Part shown: positions 8,749-17,272 of the stretch, piece after piece | How positions within the stretch are numbered: position 1 is the first letter of the stretch | Layout of the letters: every line of letters begins with the position of its first letter | Assembly: GCF_003313245.1 (NCBI RefSeq) | Contig: NZ_QJSD01000002.1 | Span: forward strand, 248,001-312,000 | DNA: 64,000 nucleotides | Reading direction: 5' to 3' | Origin: Primorskyibacter marinus | Lineage (GTDB): Bacteria; Pseudomonadota; Alphaproteobacteria; Rhodobacterales; Rhodobacteraceae | The notes under the pieces: generated by a model | The model's database searches: none | Seen by the model: the letters and a program-made list of their open reading frames with translations, nothing else | What the model was told of the DNA's origin: nothing | Position numbers and translations under genes: made by a program

Positions 8749-9468
8749 ATGGACTGGACCGAACCTTTCTTGCTGTTTTCGCCACTGGATTTATTGGCTC
8801 TCGTGCTGCTGTTCCTTGCATGGGCGTCAATCAGTGTGTTGACGGAACACCCACCGGCGTCGCGGCCCTCTGTGTCGGTTCTCATGGCAGAATATCGACG
8901 TGACTGGATGAAGCAATTCGTAACTCGGGATCCGCGGGTCTTTGATGCCCAGATCATCTCGAACCTGCGGCAGGGCACGGCATTCTTCGCGTCGGCCAGC
9001 ATGATTGCCATCGGCGGTGGTCTGGCACTGATCGGCAATGCGGAACGGCTGACCGGCGTTGCAGAGAATCTGACACAGACCAACGCGCCGGAGGTGTTCT
9101 GGGAAATCAAACTGGTTGTGATCCTGTTGTTTGTCTCCAATGCCTTTCTGAAGTTTGTCTGGTCGCACAGGTTGTTTGGCTATTGTTCGGTCCTGATGGC
9201 CGCCGTTCCGAACGACATCTCGGATCCAAACGCCTATACCCTGGCGGCGAAGGCGGCAGAGATCAACATCACCGCCGCGCGCGGCTATAATCGCGGACTG
9301 CGCAGCGTCTATTTCGGCATCGGTGCGTCTGCTTGGTTGCTGGGTGCCGTACCGCTGTTGCTGGCGATCTTTGCGACATTGATCGTGATCGTCCGCCGGG
9401 AATTCGCGTCGGACTCGCGGCTTGTGTTGCTGGATAGTCCCGGCAACAAAGCTCACACGCAGACGTGA
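8749..9468 (+). CDS. DUF599-family membrane protein
   Basis: The 239-residue protein has about four hydrophobic segments: near residues 8-28 (LLFSPLDLLALVLLFLAW), 76-95 (FFASASMIAIGGGLALIG), 120-140 and 183-206. It resembles DUF599 proteins, which have no established function. The conserved middle includes YRRDWMKQFVTRDPRVFDAQI and, late, AARGYNRGLRSVYFGIGA. It is divergent from glcD across an 87-bp gap, with an AAGG site about 10 nt before the ATG. I infer an inner-membrane location; no catalytic motif is visible. Confidence 0.8.
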   Translation: MDWTEPFLLFSPLDLLALVLLFLAWASISVLTEHPPASRPSVSVLMAEYRRDWMKQFVTRDPRVFDAQIISNLRQGTAFFASASMIAIGGGLALIGNAERLTGVAENLTQTNAPEVFWEIKLVVILLFVSNAFLKFVWSHRLFGYCSVLMAAVPNDISDPNAYTLAAKAAEINITAARGYNRGLRSVYFGIGASAWLLGAVPLLLAIFATLIVIVRREFASDSRLVLLDSPGNKAHTQT

Positions 9469-9504
9469 GTGCGCCCGCCTGCGCGGAATGTTAGCCTGTT
9501 CGGT

Positions 9505-9870
9505 ATGAAAACAGCCGCTCTTCTTTTTGTCCTCCTGCCGTTTGGGTCACTGGCGCAAGCGGACTCGCCCCGGATCGACGCCGTGGAGGCCGTGAAATCC
9601 GGTATGGGGTGGCGGTTTTCCGTTACCATCTCGCATCCCGATAGCGGTTGGGATCATTATGCCGATGGGTGGGAGGTTGTGGATGCCGACGGCAACGTGC
9701 TGGGCTACAGAGAATTGATGCATCCACATAAGAATGAGCAGCCATTTACCCGGTCACTCAATATGGTCATCGTGCCTGATGGCGTCCGCGAGGTCTACGT
9801 CCGCGCCAGATGCTCGGCCGAAGGGTGGTCAGGCGACCCGACGCCGGTGACGCTGTCGCCCGGTGGATGA
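9505..9870 (+). CDS. Small secreted protein of unknown function
   Basis: I do not recognise a characterised function. The 121-residue product starts with a clear Sec signal peptide (MKTAALLFVLLPFGSLAQA, cleavage expected after AQA near residue 19). The mature part is about 100 residues of likely beta structure, with HPDSGWDHYADGWEVVDADG and RELMHPHKNEQPFTRSL; this resembles conserved hypothetical periplasmic proteins of Rhodobacteraceae. It is rich in Trp, Asp and His. Start 9505 is preferred to in-frame 9469 because it gives the clean signal peptide, although its ribosome site is weak. It lies 36 bp downstream of the DUF599 gene and may be co-transcribed. Confidence 0.7.
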   Translation: MKTAALLFVLLPFGSLAQADSPRIDAVEAVKSGMGWRFSVTISHPDSGWDHYADGWEVVDADGNVLGYRELMHPHKNEQPFTRSLNMVIVPDGVREVYVRARCSAEGWSGDPTPVTLSPGG

Positions 9871-9924
9871 ATGGCCCGTGCCTAGGCAGGTATCCTCGTT
9901 GCCGGCGCATTGTGATCCAATGGC

Positions 9925-11967
9925 CTAGCTTCGTCCCTCGCGCAGCCAAGCACCAACAATCAACGCTGACGCCAGAAGCAACACCAGCCACGCAGGCAGC
10001 AGCGGCGTTTGCATGACATCCTGTGTCCGGAACGCATCGCGCGGGGTCAACCCGATCCAGCCGCGCCCGGCCGCAGGGCGGCCTTCGCGCACGTCGCGCA
10101 GGACAGGCAGACCCGCCTCAAGCCGGGGCGCACCACCGCGCATCGTGTCGATCACCGGCTGCAACAGATCTGCCGTCGCGATGGTCTGCTCAAACTCGCG
10201 CGGGGCTGCGGGGCCAAGGCCGATGACGCTTTCGATCTCGCCATCTGTCAGCCGATACAGACCGATTTCCGGCCCTTCATACATGGCTTCGAAGCGCCCC
10301 GGTGACACCTCTTCCAGCGGCAGGACTTCTGTCTCGCCATCCGGGCGGGTGATGGTGACGGGCCCTGCGGTTTCTTCCAGGGTGCGGCGGACAATACGCA
10401 TGGTCTGGCCGGTCGGGTCGGCCCAGAGCGCCTCTTCCTCCAGCTCGGGTTCCTTCATCATCCAGTGGGCAAGACGGCGCAGAAGCTCCAGTTGCGGCCC
10501 GCCTCCTTCAAACCCCCGGTTCCACAGCCACGCATGATCCGAGGCCAGCAGCGCCACGCGCCCCTCGCCAACCCGGTCAAGCACCAGCAGCGGGCGGTCC
10601 TCCACGCCGGACATGACAACCTTGCCGTCTGTCGTGGTGATGTCGATCTGGCGCAGCCAGCGGCCCCAGCTTTCGGGATCGCCCAGCCCGTCTGTCACCG
10701 GGTGGCGCTGGCCGAGTTCGGTCACTTGCGGACGGTAGCCTTCTTCGATCACGCGCGCCGTCGGCTCCGCAGGAAGGATTGTTCCAAGCGGCGACCTGTA
10801 AAGGCTGTCCGCACTGGCGAAATCCGGCCCGGCGGCGACCAGAACGGCCCCGCCACCCGCCACATAATTGCGCACGTTATCAAGGTAGAGCGACGGCAGG
10901 ATGCCGCGCCGCTTGTAGCGGTCAAAGATGATGAGGTCGAAATCCTCGATCTTCTCAAGGAACAGTTCGCGCGTCGGAAAGGCGATCAGGGACAATTCCG
11001 TGACCGGCACGCCATCCTGTTTTTCAGGCGGTCGCAGGATGGTGAAATGCACCAGATCCACCGACGAGTCCGATTTCAGCAGGTTGCGCCATGTCCGCCC
11101 GCCGGCATGCGGCTCGCCCGAGACCAGCAGCACACGCAGACGGTCGCGCACGCCGTTGATCTGCACAAGGGCGGTATTGTTGCGATCGGTCAACTCGCCC
11201 TCCGCTTCCGGCACGGAAAAGCGGATGACGTTGCGCCCGCCATGGGGCAGGGTGACGGGCAGTTCGATGTCCTGACCCAGCGGCACCTGAAAGCGCTGCG
11301 CCTCCCCGCCGTCGATGGAAATGTCCAGCGGGGTCAGCCCGGCGGCACCGGGCACCGCGCCGCTATCCTCGATCTTCAGGGTCAGCGTCACAGGCTCGCC
11401 AAGAATGGCAAAGGCAGGCGCATTTCGCACGATCAAGCGGCGGTCCCAGTCGGTTTCTTTGCCGGTCAGCAGCAGATGCAGCGGCGCAGGCAGATCGGGG
11501 CTGCGTTCCAGATCGTGCAACCGCCCGTCCGACAATAGCAGAATCCCTGCGATCCGGGCGCGCGGTTCTTCCGCCAAGGCAGCATTCAACGCGGTCATGA
11601 TCTGGGTGCCAGCGTCTTCCGCGCCGTCGCCCACGTCAATCCGGCGCAATTCGGTGTTGGGACGCGCCTCGATCCGGGCGGCAAGCGTGTCGGCGGCCTC
11701 TTGCGTGACCCCGGCACGGTCGGCCAGCGTCTGGCTGGCGCTTTTGTCGACCAGCATCAGGACAATATCGGACAGGGGCGCGCGATCCTCCACCTGCCAA
11801 CTGGGCTGCGCGATGGCCCCGATCAGCGCCAGGGCCGCCAAGGCCCGCAGCGCCCAGCCCGACAAGCCGCGCCAGACCGCCAGAAAGACGCCAAACGCGG
11901 CAACGGTCGCGAGAACGGCCAGGACAGGCCAGGGCAGAAGCGGGTCAAAGAGGATGTTGCCGGTCAT
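9925..11967 (-). CDS. Membrane-anchored glutamine-amidotransferase-like protein of the MoxR operon
   Basis: This 680-residue protein has N-terminal transmembrane helices (about 10-30 and 37-55), a vWA-like segment (SDIVLMLVDKSASQTLAD, about 66-150), a beta-rich middle, a flavodoxin-like or class-I amidotransferase-like domain (about 270-480, from RVLLVSGEPHAGGRTWRN) and a C-terminal helix (about 652-672). The nucleophile elbow of true amidotransferases is not evident: the equivalent stretch reads VLVAAGPDFAS, so enzymatic activity is doubtful. It is last of four genes and overlaps the DUF4159 gene by 4 bp. The partner genes suggest a MoxR-assisted envelope assembly or quality-control role, which is inference. 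Confidence 0.78.
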   Translation of the reverse strand: MTGNILFDPLLPWPVLAVLATVAAFGVFLAVWRGLSGWALRALAALALIGAIAQPSWQVEDRAPLSDIVLMLVDKSASQTLADRAGVTQEAADTLAARIEARPNTELRRIDVGDGAEDAGTQIMTALNAALAEEPRARIAGILLLSDGRLHDLERSPDLPAPLHLLLTGKETDWDRRLIVRNAPAFAILGEPVTLTLKIEDSGAVPGAAGLTPLDISIDGGEAQRFQVPLGQDIELPVTLPHGGRNVIRFSVPEAEGELTDRNNTALVQINGVRDRLRVLLVSGEPHAGGRTWRNLLKSDSSVDLVHFTILRPPEKQDGVPVTELSLIAFPTRELFLEKIEDFDLIIFDRYKRRGILPSLYLDNVRNYVAGGGAVLVAAGPDFASADSLYRSPLGTILPAEPTARVIEEGYRPQVTELGQRHPVTDGLGDPESWGRWLRQIDITTTDGKVVMSGVEDRPLLVLDRVGEGRVALLASDHAWLWNRGFEGGGPQLELLRRLAHWMMKEPELEEEALWADPTGQTMRIVRRTLEETAGPVTITRPDGETEVLPLEEVSPGRFEAMYEGPEIGLYRLTDGEIESVIGLGPAAPREFEQTIATADLLQPVIDTMRGGAPRLEAGLPVLRDVREGRPAAGRGWIGLTPRDAFRTQDVMQTPLLPAWLVLLLASALIVGAWLREGRS

Positions 11968-14723
11968 TGGCCCAACCTGTCCAGAAGTGCGGGGACATGC
12001 ACCTGATCGGATTTGTAGTTGCCGGTCAGCACATGCATCACAAGGTTAACGCCGAAGCGATAGGAAAGCTCTCGCTGCCGTTCCCCGGCATAGCCACGCC
12101 CCACCGGAAACAGCGGCGCACCGCGCGCGTCCATCGCCCAGGCTGCGGCCCAGTCATTGCCGCCGATCACCACAGGCGTCACGTTGTCGTTGAGGTTGCG
12201 GAACGGCATCCCCTCGACCAGTTCGGCATCTGGGGGGGCGGCCTCGACCCAGACATCGCGGATATTATAGCGGCCGGGGAAATCCTGAAGCAGATAGAAC
12301 GTGCGCGTCAGCACATGATCGGCAGGCACAGGTTCCAGTGGCGGAATGTCCAAAGGCGCAGCCAGCGCCTGTAGCTTGCGGCCATTCGGGCTGCTGGCAC
12401 CAAAGCGGGCCACATCGGCATCGCGCGTATCGAACAGGATCATGCCGCCCGAGCGCAGATAGGCATTGAGCTTTGCATATGCCTCGTCCGAGGGGGTTGG
12501 CTGATCGGGCGTAATCGGCCAGTAGAGCATTGGAAAGAACGCCAGCTCGTCGGTTTCGAGGTTCACGCCGATCGGATCGGCGGGCTCGACCGAGGTGCGG
12601 AAAAACAGCGTTTCCGACAGGCCGAACAGCCCGGCCTGTGCCATGTCATCCAGCGCGGTGTCGCCGGTCAGCACATGCGCCAGCGTGACTTCGGATGCGG
12701 CGCGGATCGCGAACGCCTCTTCACTGGTGGATTGCGCGGGCGCGTCCTGTGGCATCAGCATGAGGGCCAGCCCCGCAACGGTTGGTCCCGCGCCGCGCAA
12801 TCGCCCAGACAGCGCAAGGCTGGCGATCACATCGGCCACCAACAGCAGTGTCGCCAGGGCCAGCAAATATCCCGCGAGCGGGGTCTCTTTGGGACGCACC
12901 AGCCCGCCGACCGCGATCCGCGCAGGCCATGCCATCGCGGCAAGCTGAGTATCCGCGCCGATCACGTTGCGCGCAAGGCTGCGATCCTCGCCTTTGTACA
13001 GACCCGGTTGCAGATCCGATCCCAGCGGTGCCCCGGCCAGATCTTCGCCTGCCACGCCGGGCAGATTGTCAGCCTTTTCCAGCTTGCCAAACCCATCGAG
13101 CACAGAGACCGGTTGCCAGATTGTGCCTGCCAGATCTTCGGCATCCGGCGACTCGCTCGCTGACGAGACCGAGAGCCGTTCCAGCATCCGCACGAAGAGA
13201 CCGGAAAGCGGCAGGCTCGACCATTCGGCATTGGCGGTGACATGCACCAGCACGACCTGTCCGGCACCGATGCGCTTGCGCGTCACCAGCGGCGTGCCGT
13301 CCGTGAGCGCCGCGATAACGCGGTCGGCCAGCGTCGGGTCCGGCTGGGCCATGACCTGAGCAGACACAGTCACTTCGCCTGTCACCGGCAGGCCGAAAAA
13401 CGGGCTGTCTTGTGGAAAATCGGCGAGTTCCTTGGGTTCGCCCCAACTCATTGCCCCGCCGACCGTGCGGCCACCGGCGCGCAGGCGCACGGGCATCAGC
13501 GGGTCTTCGGCCGCGCGGCTGACATCGCTTGCGGCCAGCCGCGGCCCGGCAAAGCGGAGCAGCATGCCGCCCTTGTCCACCCATTCCAGCACGGCGGTTT
13601 CCTCGGCCTCTGACAGGGTTGCGACATCGGCCAGGACGATCACATCGGGGTTGGCGGGCAAGACGTCCAGCAGCGCGCCATCCAGCAGGTCGGCGGTGGG
13701 GGCCAGCGCCTTGGTCAGGTAGTGCAGGGGCGACAGCAGCTCCAGCCCTTCGCGGTTCTCCCGCCCGGCGATCAGCGCAACTTCGCGCCGCCGCAAACTG
13801 TCATCGGGCAATGTCACGGCACCCGCGCTGCGCTGGCCTTCGATTTCAAACCGGTCCACGCGCGCGCGCAGTTCCGAAGGCAAGGAAAGCTCGACAGTCG
13901 CGGTAGTTTCGTCAGCGGCGAATGTTGCAGGGACCCGCGCCAGAACCGCCGGGCGGCCCGCAGGATCAAGGCCATGCGCTGCGATCGAGATTGTACGCTC
14001 GCCACTGGCACCGAGGCGCTGCGCCGTCAGCACCACATTGCCTGCGTCAAACCCTGCCGGATGCAAGGCGATCAAGCTGCGCGGGCTTTCGACCACCCGA
14101 ACCTCGCCCCGGTCTTTCAGCGCGGTCAGCAATTCCGAACGGCTTTCGCGCGCCAACCCGTCGGACAGCCAGAGCGTATCAAACGCCCCTTCGGGCAGAA
14201 TCTCTGTGCTGCGGGTCATATCGGCCTCTGTCGGTTCCCATGCGGCGGGAAGGATCCCGCCGAGGCGCGCACGGACCGTATCGGCGCTTTGAAACGCGGT
14301 CTGCTCGGGCGCAGTCAGGCGGATCAGCGCAACCGGACGGCTTTCCCGTGTGGCCTGCGCAAGGGCTGCGTCCAGCGCGTCTTGCCGGGCGGTCCAGTCG
14401 GCGGCGCTGGCCCAGCTTGCATCCATGACAATCAGAAGTGGGCCGCTGCCGGCCTGGTCCTCGGTTTCGGGGTTCAGCACGGGACCAGCCAGTCCGACGA
14501 TCACCGCCGCCACGGCCAGCATGCGCAGCAGCAACAACCACCACGGCGTCCGGTCGCTGACCTGTTCGTCATCCTTCAGCCCAAGCAAAAGAACCACGCC
14601 GGGAAACAGCCGCCGCACCGGGGCGGGCGGCACCGCGCGCAGGATCAGCCAGAGGATCGGCAGCGCCAGCAAACCCAGCAGCAACCACGGCGCGGTGAAA
14701 CCCAAAGAGCCCAGCGTCAGCAT
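11964..14723 (-). CDS. BatA/DUF4159-domain membrane protein
   Basis: The 919-residue protein begins with an aerotolerance-BatA-type membrane segment (two helices within about 1-85, with PAPVRRLFPGVVLLLG between them). A vWA-like domain follows (LLIVMDASWASAADW, from about 92), then beta-rich regions, two more hydrophobic helices near 635-675, and a C-terminal DUF4159 domain from about 700 (FFRTSVEP, FPMLYWPI, LRSGGMILFDTRDAD). DUF4159 has a Rossmann-like fold of unknown role. Its ATG directly follows the DUF58 stop and its end overlaps the next gene by ATGA. The vWA domain suggests it is a target or partner of the MoxR ATPase encoded upstream. Confidence 0.85.
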   Translation of the reverse strand: MLTLGSLGFTAPWLLLGLLALPILWLILRAVPPAPVRRLFPGVVLLLGLKDDEQVSDRTPWWLLLLRMLAVAAVIVGLAGPVLNPETEDQAGSGPLLIVMDASWASAADWTARQDALDAALAQATRESRPVALIRLTAPEQTAFQSADTVRARLGGILPAAWEPTEADMTRSTEILPEGAFDTLWLSDGLARESRSELLTALKDRGEVRVVESPRSLIALHPAGFDAGNVVLTAQRLGASGERTISIAAHGLDPAGRPAVLARVPATFAADETTATVELSLPSELRARVDRFEIEGQRSAGAVTLPDDSLRRREVALIAGRENREGLELLSPLHYLTKALAPTADLLDGALLDVLPANPDVIVLADVATLSEAEETAVLEWVDKGGMLLRFAGPRLAASDVSRAAEDPLMPVRLRAGGRTVGGAMSWGEPKELADFPQDSPFFGLPVTGEVTVSAQVMAQPDPTLADRVIAALTDGTPLVTRKRIGAGQVVLVHVTANAEWSSLPLSGLFVRMLERLSVSSASESPDAEDLAGTIWQPVSVLDGFGKLEKADNLPGVAGEDLAGAPLGSDLQPGLYKGEDRSLARNVIGADTQLAAMAWPARIAVGGLVRPKETPLAGYLLALATLLLVADVIASLALSGRLRGAGPTVAGLALMLMPQDAPAQSTSEEAFAIRAASEVTLAHVLTGDTALDDMAQAGLFGLSETLFFRTSVEPADPIGVNLETDELAFFPMLYWPITPDQPTPSDEAYAKLNAYLRSGGMILFDTRDADVARFGASSPNGRKLQALAAPLDIPPLEPVPADHVLTRTFYLLQDFPGRYNIRDVWVEAAPPDAELVEGMPFRNLNDNVTPVVIGGNDWAAAWAMDARGAPLFPVGRGYAGERQRELSYRFGVNLVMHVLTGNYKSDQVHVPALLDRLGQ

Positions 14724-15596
14724 CTAGCGGCCCCCATCAATGGCGCGCCACATCCACAAAAGCGCCGATTGCGCGCTGTCGCTGGTGTGGTGGGTGTGGA
14801 ATTGCCAGCCGGTCAGGCGGCACAGTTGCGACAGCTCTGCCTTGCGGCGCGCCAGCCGTTCCAGATAGCGGTCCCGCAATTCGGCGGCCTTCAGCGTTTC
14901 ATGCCGGACGGTGTGTCCGACGCTTTCAAAGATCGTCCGACCCTTGAAGGGAAAGCTTTCCTCCAGAGGATCGAGCACCTGAAGCAACACCCCGCGCACC
15001 CCGCGATCCGCCGCCTTTGTCAATGCGTGGGTGATCGGGTCGATATTGCCAAGGAAATCCGAGGCAAAAACGGCGCGCGAATGCGGCAGCATCCCGCGGG
15101 CTTCGGGCGCAGCAAAATCTTCATCCGTATCATGGCTGAACGCCTCTGCCAGCCGGGCGATCTGCACCTCGCCACTGCGCGGCGGCAGGTGGCCACCGGT
15201 CAGGCCGACACGTTCGCCTCCCCGCAACAGCATGATTGCACAGGCCAGCGTCAGCAGCCGCGCCCGGTCAGCCTTGCTGGGCAGGTTCTTGTCGGACTGG
15301 AACCGCATGGAGGCCCCCTGATCGACCCAGAGCATCACGCTTTGCGCGATTTGCCATTCCCGCTCGCGGACGAATTGGCTGTCGCCACGGGCAGAGCGTC
15401 GCCAGTCGATCATGCGCAGACTGTCGCCGGCTTGCACGGGCCGGTATTGCCAGAAATCATCCCCCAGCCCGGCGCGGCGCCTGCCGTGTTCGCCCAGCAG
15501 CACGGTGCCGGCCAGATGCTCTGCCCGCGCCAGAAGCGGTGGCAGGTGGCTGGCTTCTTCCTCGGCGCTTTGGCGCAGGGGGATGACTTGGCTCAC
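14724..15596 (-). CDS. DUF58 domain protein of the MoxR operon
   Basis: The 290-residue cytoplasmic protein belongs to DUF58, proteins that nearly always sit beside MoxR ATPases. It contains the DUF58 core YRPVQAGDSLRMIDWRRSAR and a degenerate vWA fold continuing with MLWVDQGASMRF, where the DxSxS metal site is altered to DQGAS. It overlaps moxR by 4 bp and abuts the DUF4159 gene, so all four genes are very likely translated from one mRNA. DUF58 proteins are thought to link MoxR to its membrane vWA partners; that is family knowledge and is not shown here. Confidence 0.9.
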   Translation of the reverse strand: MSQVIPLRQSAEEEASHLPPLLARAEHLAGTVLLGEHGRRRAGLGDDFWQYRPVQAGDSLRMIDWRRSARGDSQFVREREWQIAQSVMLWVDQGASMRFQSDKNLPSKADRARLLTLACAIMLLRGGERVGLTGGHLPPRSGEVQIARLAEAFSHDTDEDFAAPEARGMLPHSRAVFASDFLGNIDPITHALTKAADRGVRGVLLQVLDPLEESFPFKGRTIFESVGHTVRHETLKAAELRDRYLERLARRKAELSQLCRLTGWQFHTHHTSDSAQSALLWMWRAIDGGR

Positions 15597-16600
15597 GCGG
15601 CAGCCTCGGCACCGATAAGACCGGTTGCCACGCTGTTGATAAGATCCGGCAGGCTTTCGCCCCGTGCGCGCGCCGAAAAGCCAAGCGCCATGCGATGCGT
15701 CAGCACCGGCTGCGCAAGGTTCAGCACATCTTCGGGCGATGGCGCAAGTCGCCCCTGAAGCATTGCGCGGGCGCGAACGGTCAGCATCAGTGCCTGCGCC
15801 GCACGCGGGCCGGGGCCCCAGGCAACGGTGTCGCGCACACGCTCGCTTGCGGTGGGGTCTTCGGGGCGGAAGGCGCGGACCAGATCAAGGATTATCTCGA
15901 CCACGGCATCCCCGACAGGCATCCGGCGCAGAAGCGTTTGGGCCGCGACAAGCTCTGCCGCTGTGAAGACCTCATGCGCGTCTTCTTCTGTCACGCCCGT
16001 GGTGGCCAGCAGAATGTCGCGTTCGGTGTCGCGGTCGGGATATTCCACGTCGATCTGTACCAGAAAGCGGTCAAGCTGCGCCTCGGGCAGTGGATAGGTG
16101 CCTTCCTGTTCAATCGGGTTCTGGGTGGCCAGCACATGAAACGGCGCATCAAGGGGCCGGTTTTCGCCCGCGACTGTGACCATGCGTTCCTGCATCGCCT
16201 GCAACAGCGCCGACTGGGTGCGCGGACTGGCGCGGTTGATCTCATCCGCCATCAAAAGCTGGCAGAAGATCGGACCCTGGATGAACCGGAAGGCGCGGCT
16301 GCCATCGGCGGCGGTATCCAGCACTTCAGAGCCCAGAATATCGGCAGGCATCAAATCCGGCGTGAACTGCACCCGGTTGCCTTTCAGCCCCATCACCGTC
16401 GAAAGCGTCTCGACCAGCCGGGTCTTGCCCAGCCCCGGCAGGCCGATCAACAGCCCGTGCCCGCCGCACAGAAGCGCCGCCAGAACCAGCTCCACCACCC
16501 GTTCCTGACCGATGAAGCGGCGGGTGATCGCTTGCTTGGCAAGGGCCAGCTTTTCCTCCAGCGCCTCGATTTCGGCGACCAGATTTTCGGCATCGGCCAT
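15593..16600 (-). CDS. MoxR-family AAA+ ATPase
   Basis: This is a chaperone-like ATPase of 335 residues, first gene of the MoxR-DUF58-DUF4159-amidotransferase-like operon. It shows Walker A (LIGLPGLGKTRLVETL), Walker B (LLMADEINRASPRTQSALLQ), and sensor 1 in HVLATQNPIEQEGTYPLPEAQ, with the MoxR AAA lid domain after about 250. MoxR ATPases remodel or mature vWA-domain proteins. The divergent DUF1285 gene begins 33 bp upstream, so the promoters are back to back in a very short gap. Confidence 0.94.
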   Translation of the reverse strand: MADAENLVAEIEALEEKLALAKQAITRRFIGQERVVELVLAALLCGGHGLLIGLPGLGKTRLVETLSTVMGLKGNRVQFTPDLMPADILGSEVLDTAADGSRAFRFIQGPIFCQLLMADEINRASPRTQSALLQAMQERMVTVAGENRPLDAPFHVLATQNPIEQEGTYPLPEAQLDRFLVQIDVEYPDRDTERDILLATTGVTEEDAHEVFTAAELVAAQTLLRRMPVGDAVVEIILDLVRAFRPEDPTASERVRDTVAWGPGPRAAQALMLTVRARAMLQGRLAPSPEDVLNLAQPVLTHRMALGFSARARGESLPDLINSVATGLIGAEAAA

Positions 16601-16633
16601 GACAGAACTCCCTTGAACACTAGCTTATATGCC

Positions 16634-17263
16634 ATGAGTGTATCTCGCAGCACGGAAATGGCAAAAGCAATGAGCGGACAAAATATCGTGACACCGACGG
16701 CAGAGACATTGGCCAGCGCAGCAAAGGCCGCGAAAAAGGGCAAAGGCCTGCCACCCGTACACCTGTGGAACCCGCCGTTTTGCGGCGATCTGGACATGCG
16801 CATCGCGCGGGACGGGACGTGGTTTTACCTTGGCACACCGATTGGCCGGAAGGAACTGGTGCGTTTGTTCTCGACCATTCTGCGCCGGGACGGCGACGAT
16901 TATTTTCTTGTCACGCCGGTCGAAAAGGTCGGGATTACCGTCGATGACGCGCCGTTCGTGGCGGTGGACTTCACCGTCGAGGGGCAGGGCGAGGCGCAAA
17001 CCCTGACATTCGAGACGAATGTCGGCGATTTTGCGCAGGCCGGAGCAGAACATCCGATTCGCGTGGTTCGGGATGCCGAAACAGGCGAACCGTCGCCCTA
17101 TGTGATGATCCGCGCCGGGCTGGAGGCGCTGATCGACCGCAAAAGCTTTTACCGGTTGGTGGATATCGGCGCGCATCACGACGTCGACGGCCAAAGCTGG
17201 TTCGGCCTCTGGTCCGGCGACACGTTCTTTCGGGTCATACCGTCGGCGGATCTGCCCGGCTGA
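16634..17263 (+). CDS. DUF1285 domain-containing protein
   Basis: The protein (209 residues from this start) matches DUF1285, a conserved proteobacterial family with no assigned activity. The conserved core is intact: LPPVHLWNPPFCGDLDMRIA, then DGTWFYLGTPIGRKELVRLF and DYFLVTPVEKVGITVDDAPF. The start is uncertain: ATGs at 16634, 16658 and 16670 all lie before the conserved core and none has a strong ribosome site. A much longer in-frame extension upstream is only the antisense of moxR. It is divergent from the MoxR operon and its stop is 9 bp from the polA stop. Confidence 0.82.
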   Translation: MSVSRSTEMAKAMSGQNIVTPTAETLASAAKAAKKGKGLPPVHLWNPPFCGDLDMRIARDGTWFYLGTPIGRKELVRLFSTILRRDGDDYFLVTPVEKVGITVDDAPFVAVDFTVEGQGEAQTLTFETNVGDFAQAGAEHPIRVVRDAETGEPSPYVMIRAGLEALIDRKSFYRLVDIGAHHDVDGQSWFGLWSGDTFFRVIPSADLPG

Positions 17264-17272
17264 CGGCGCAGC

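Noticed and set aside
13722-15758. 678-codon open frame on the plus strand across the DUF4159 and DUF58 genes
   Set aside because: It is antisense to two well-supported genes, has a Gln/Arg/Pro/His-rich composition typical of GC-rich antisense frames, and shows no domain.
15695-16633. Long N-terminal extension of the DUF1285 frame
   Set aside because: This part is the complement of moxR and has no homology-like features; conserved DUF1285 sequence begins only after 16670.
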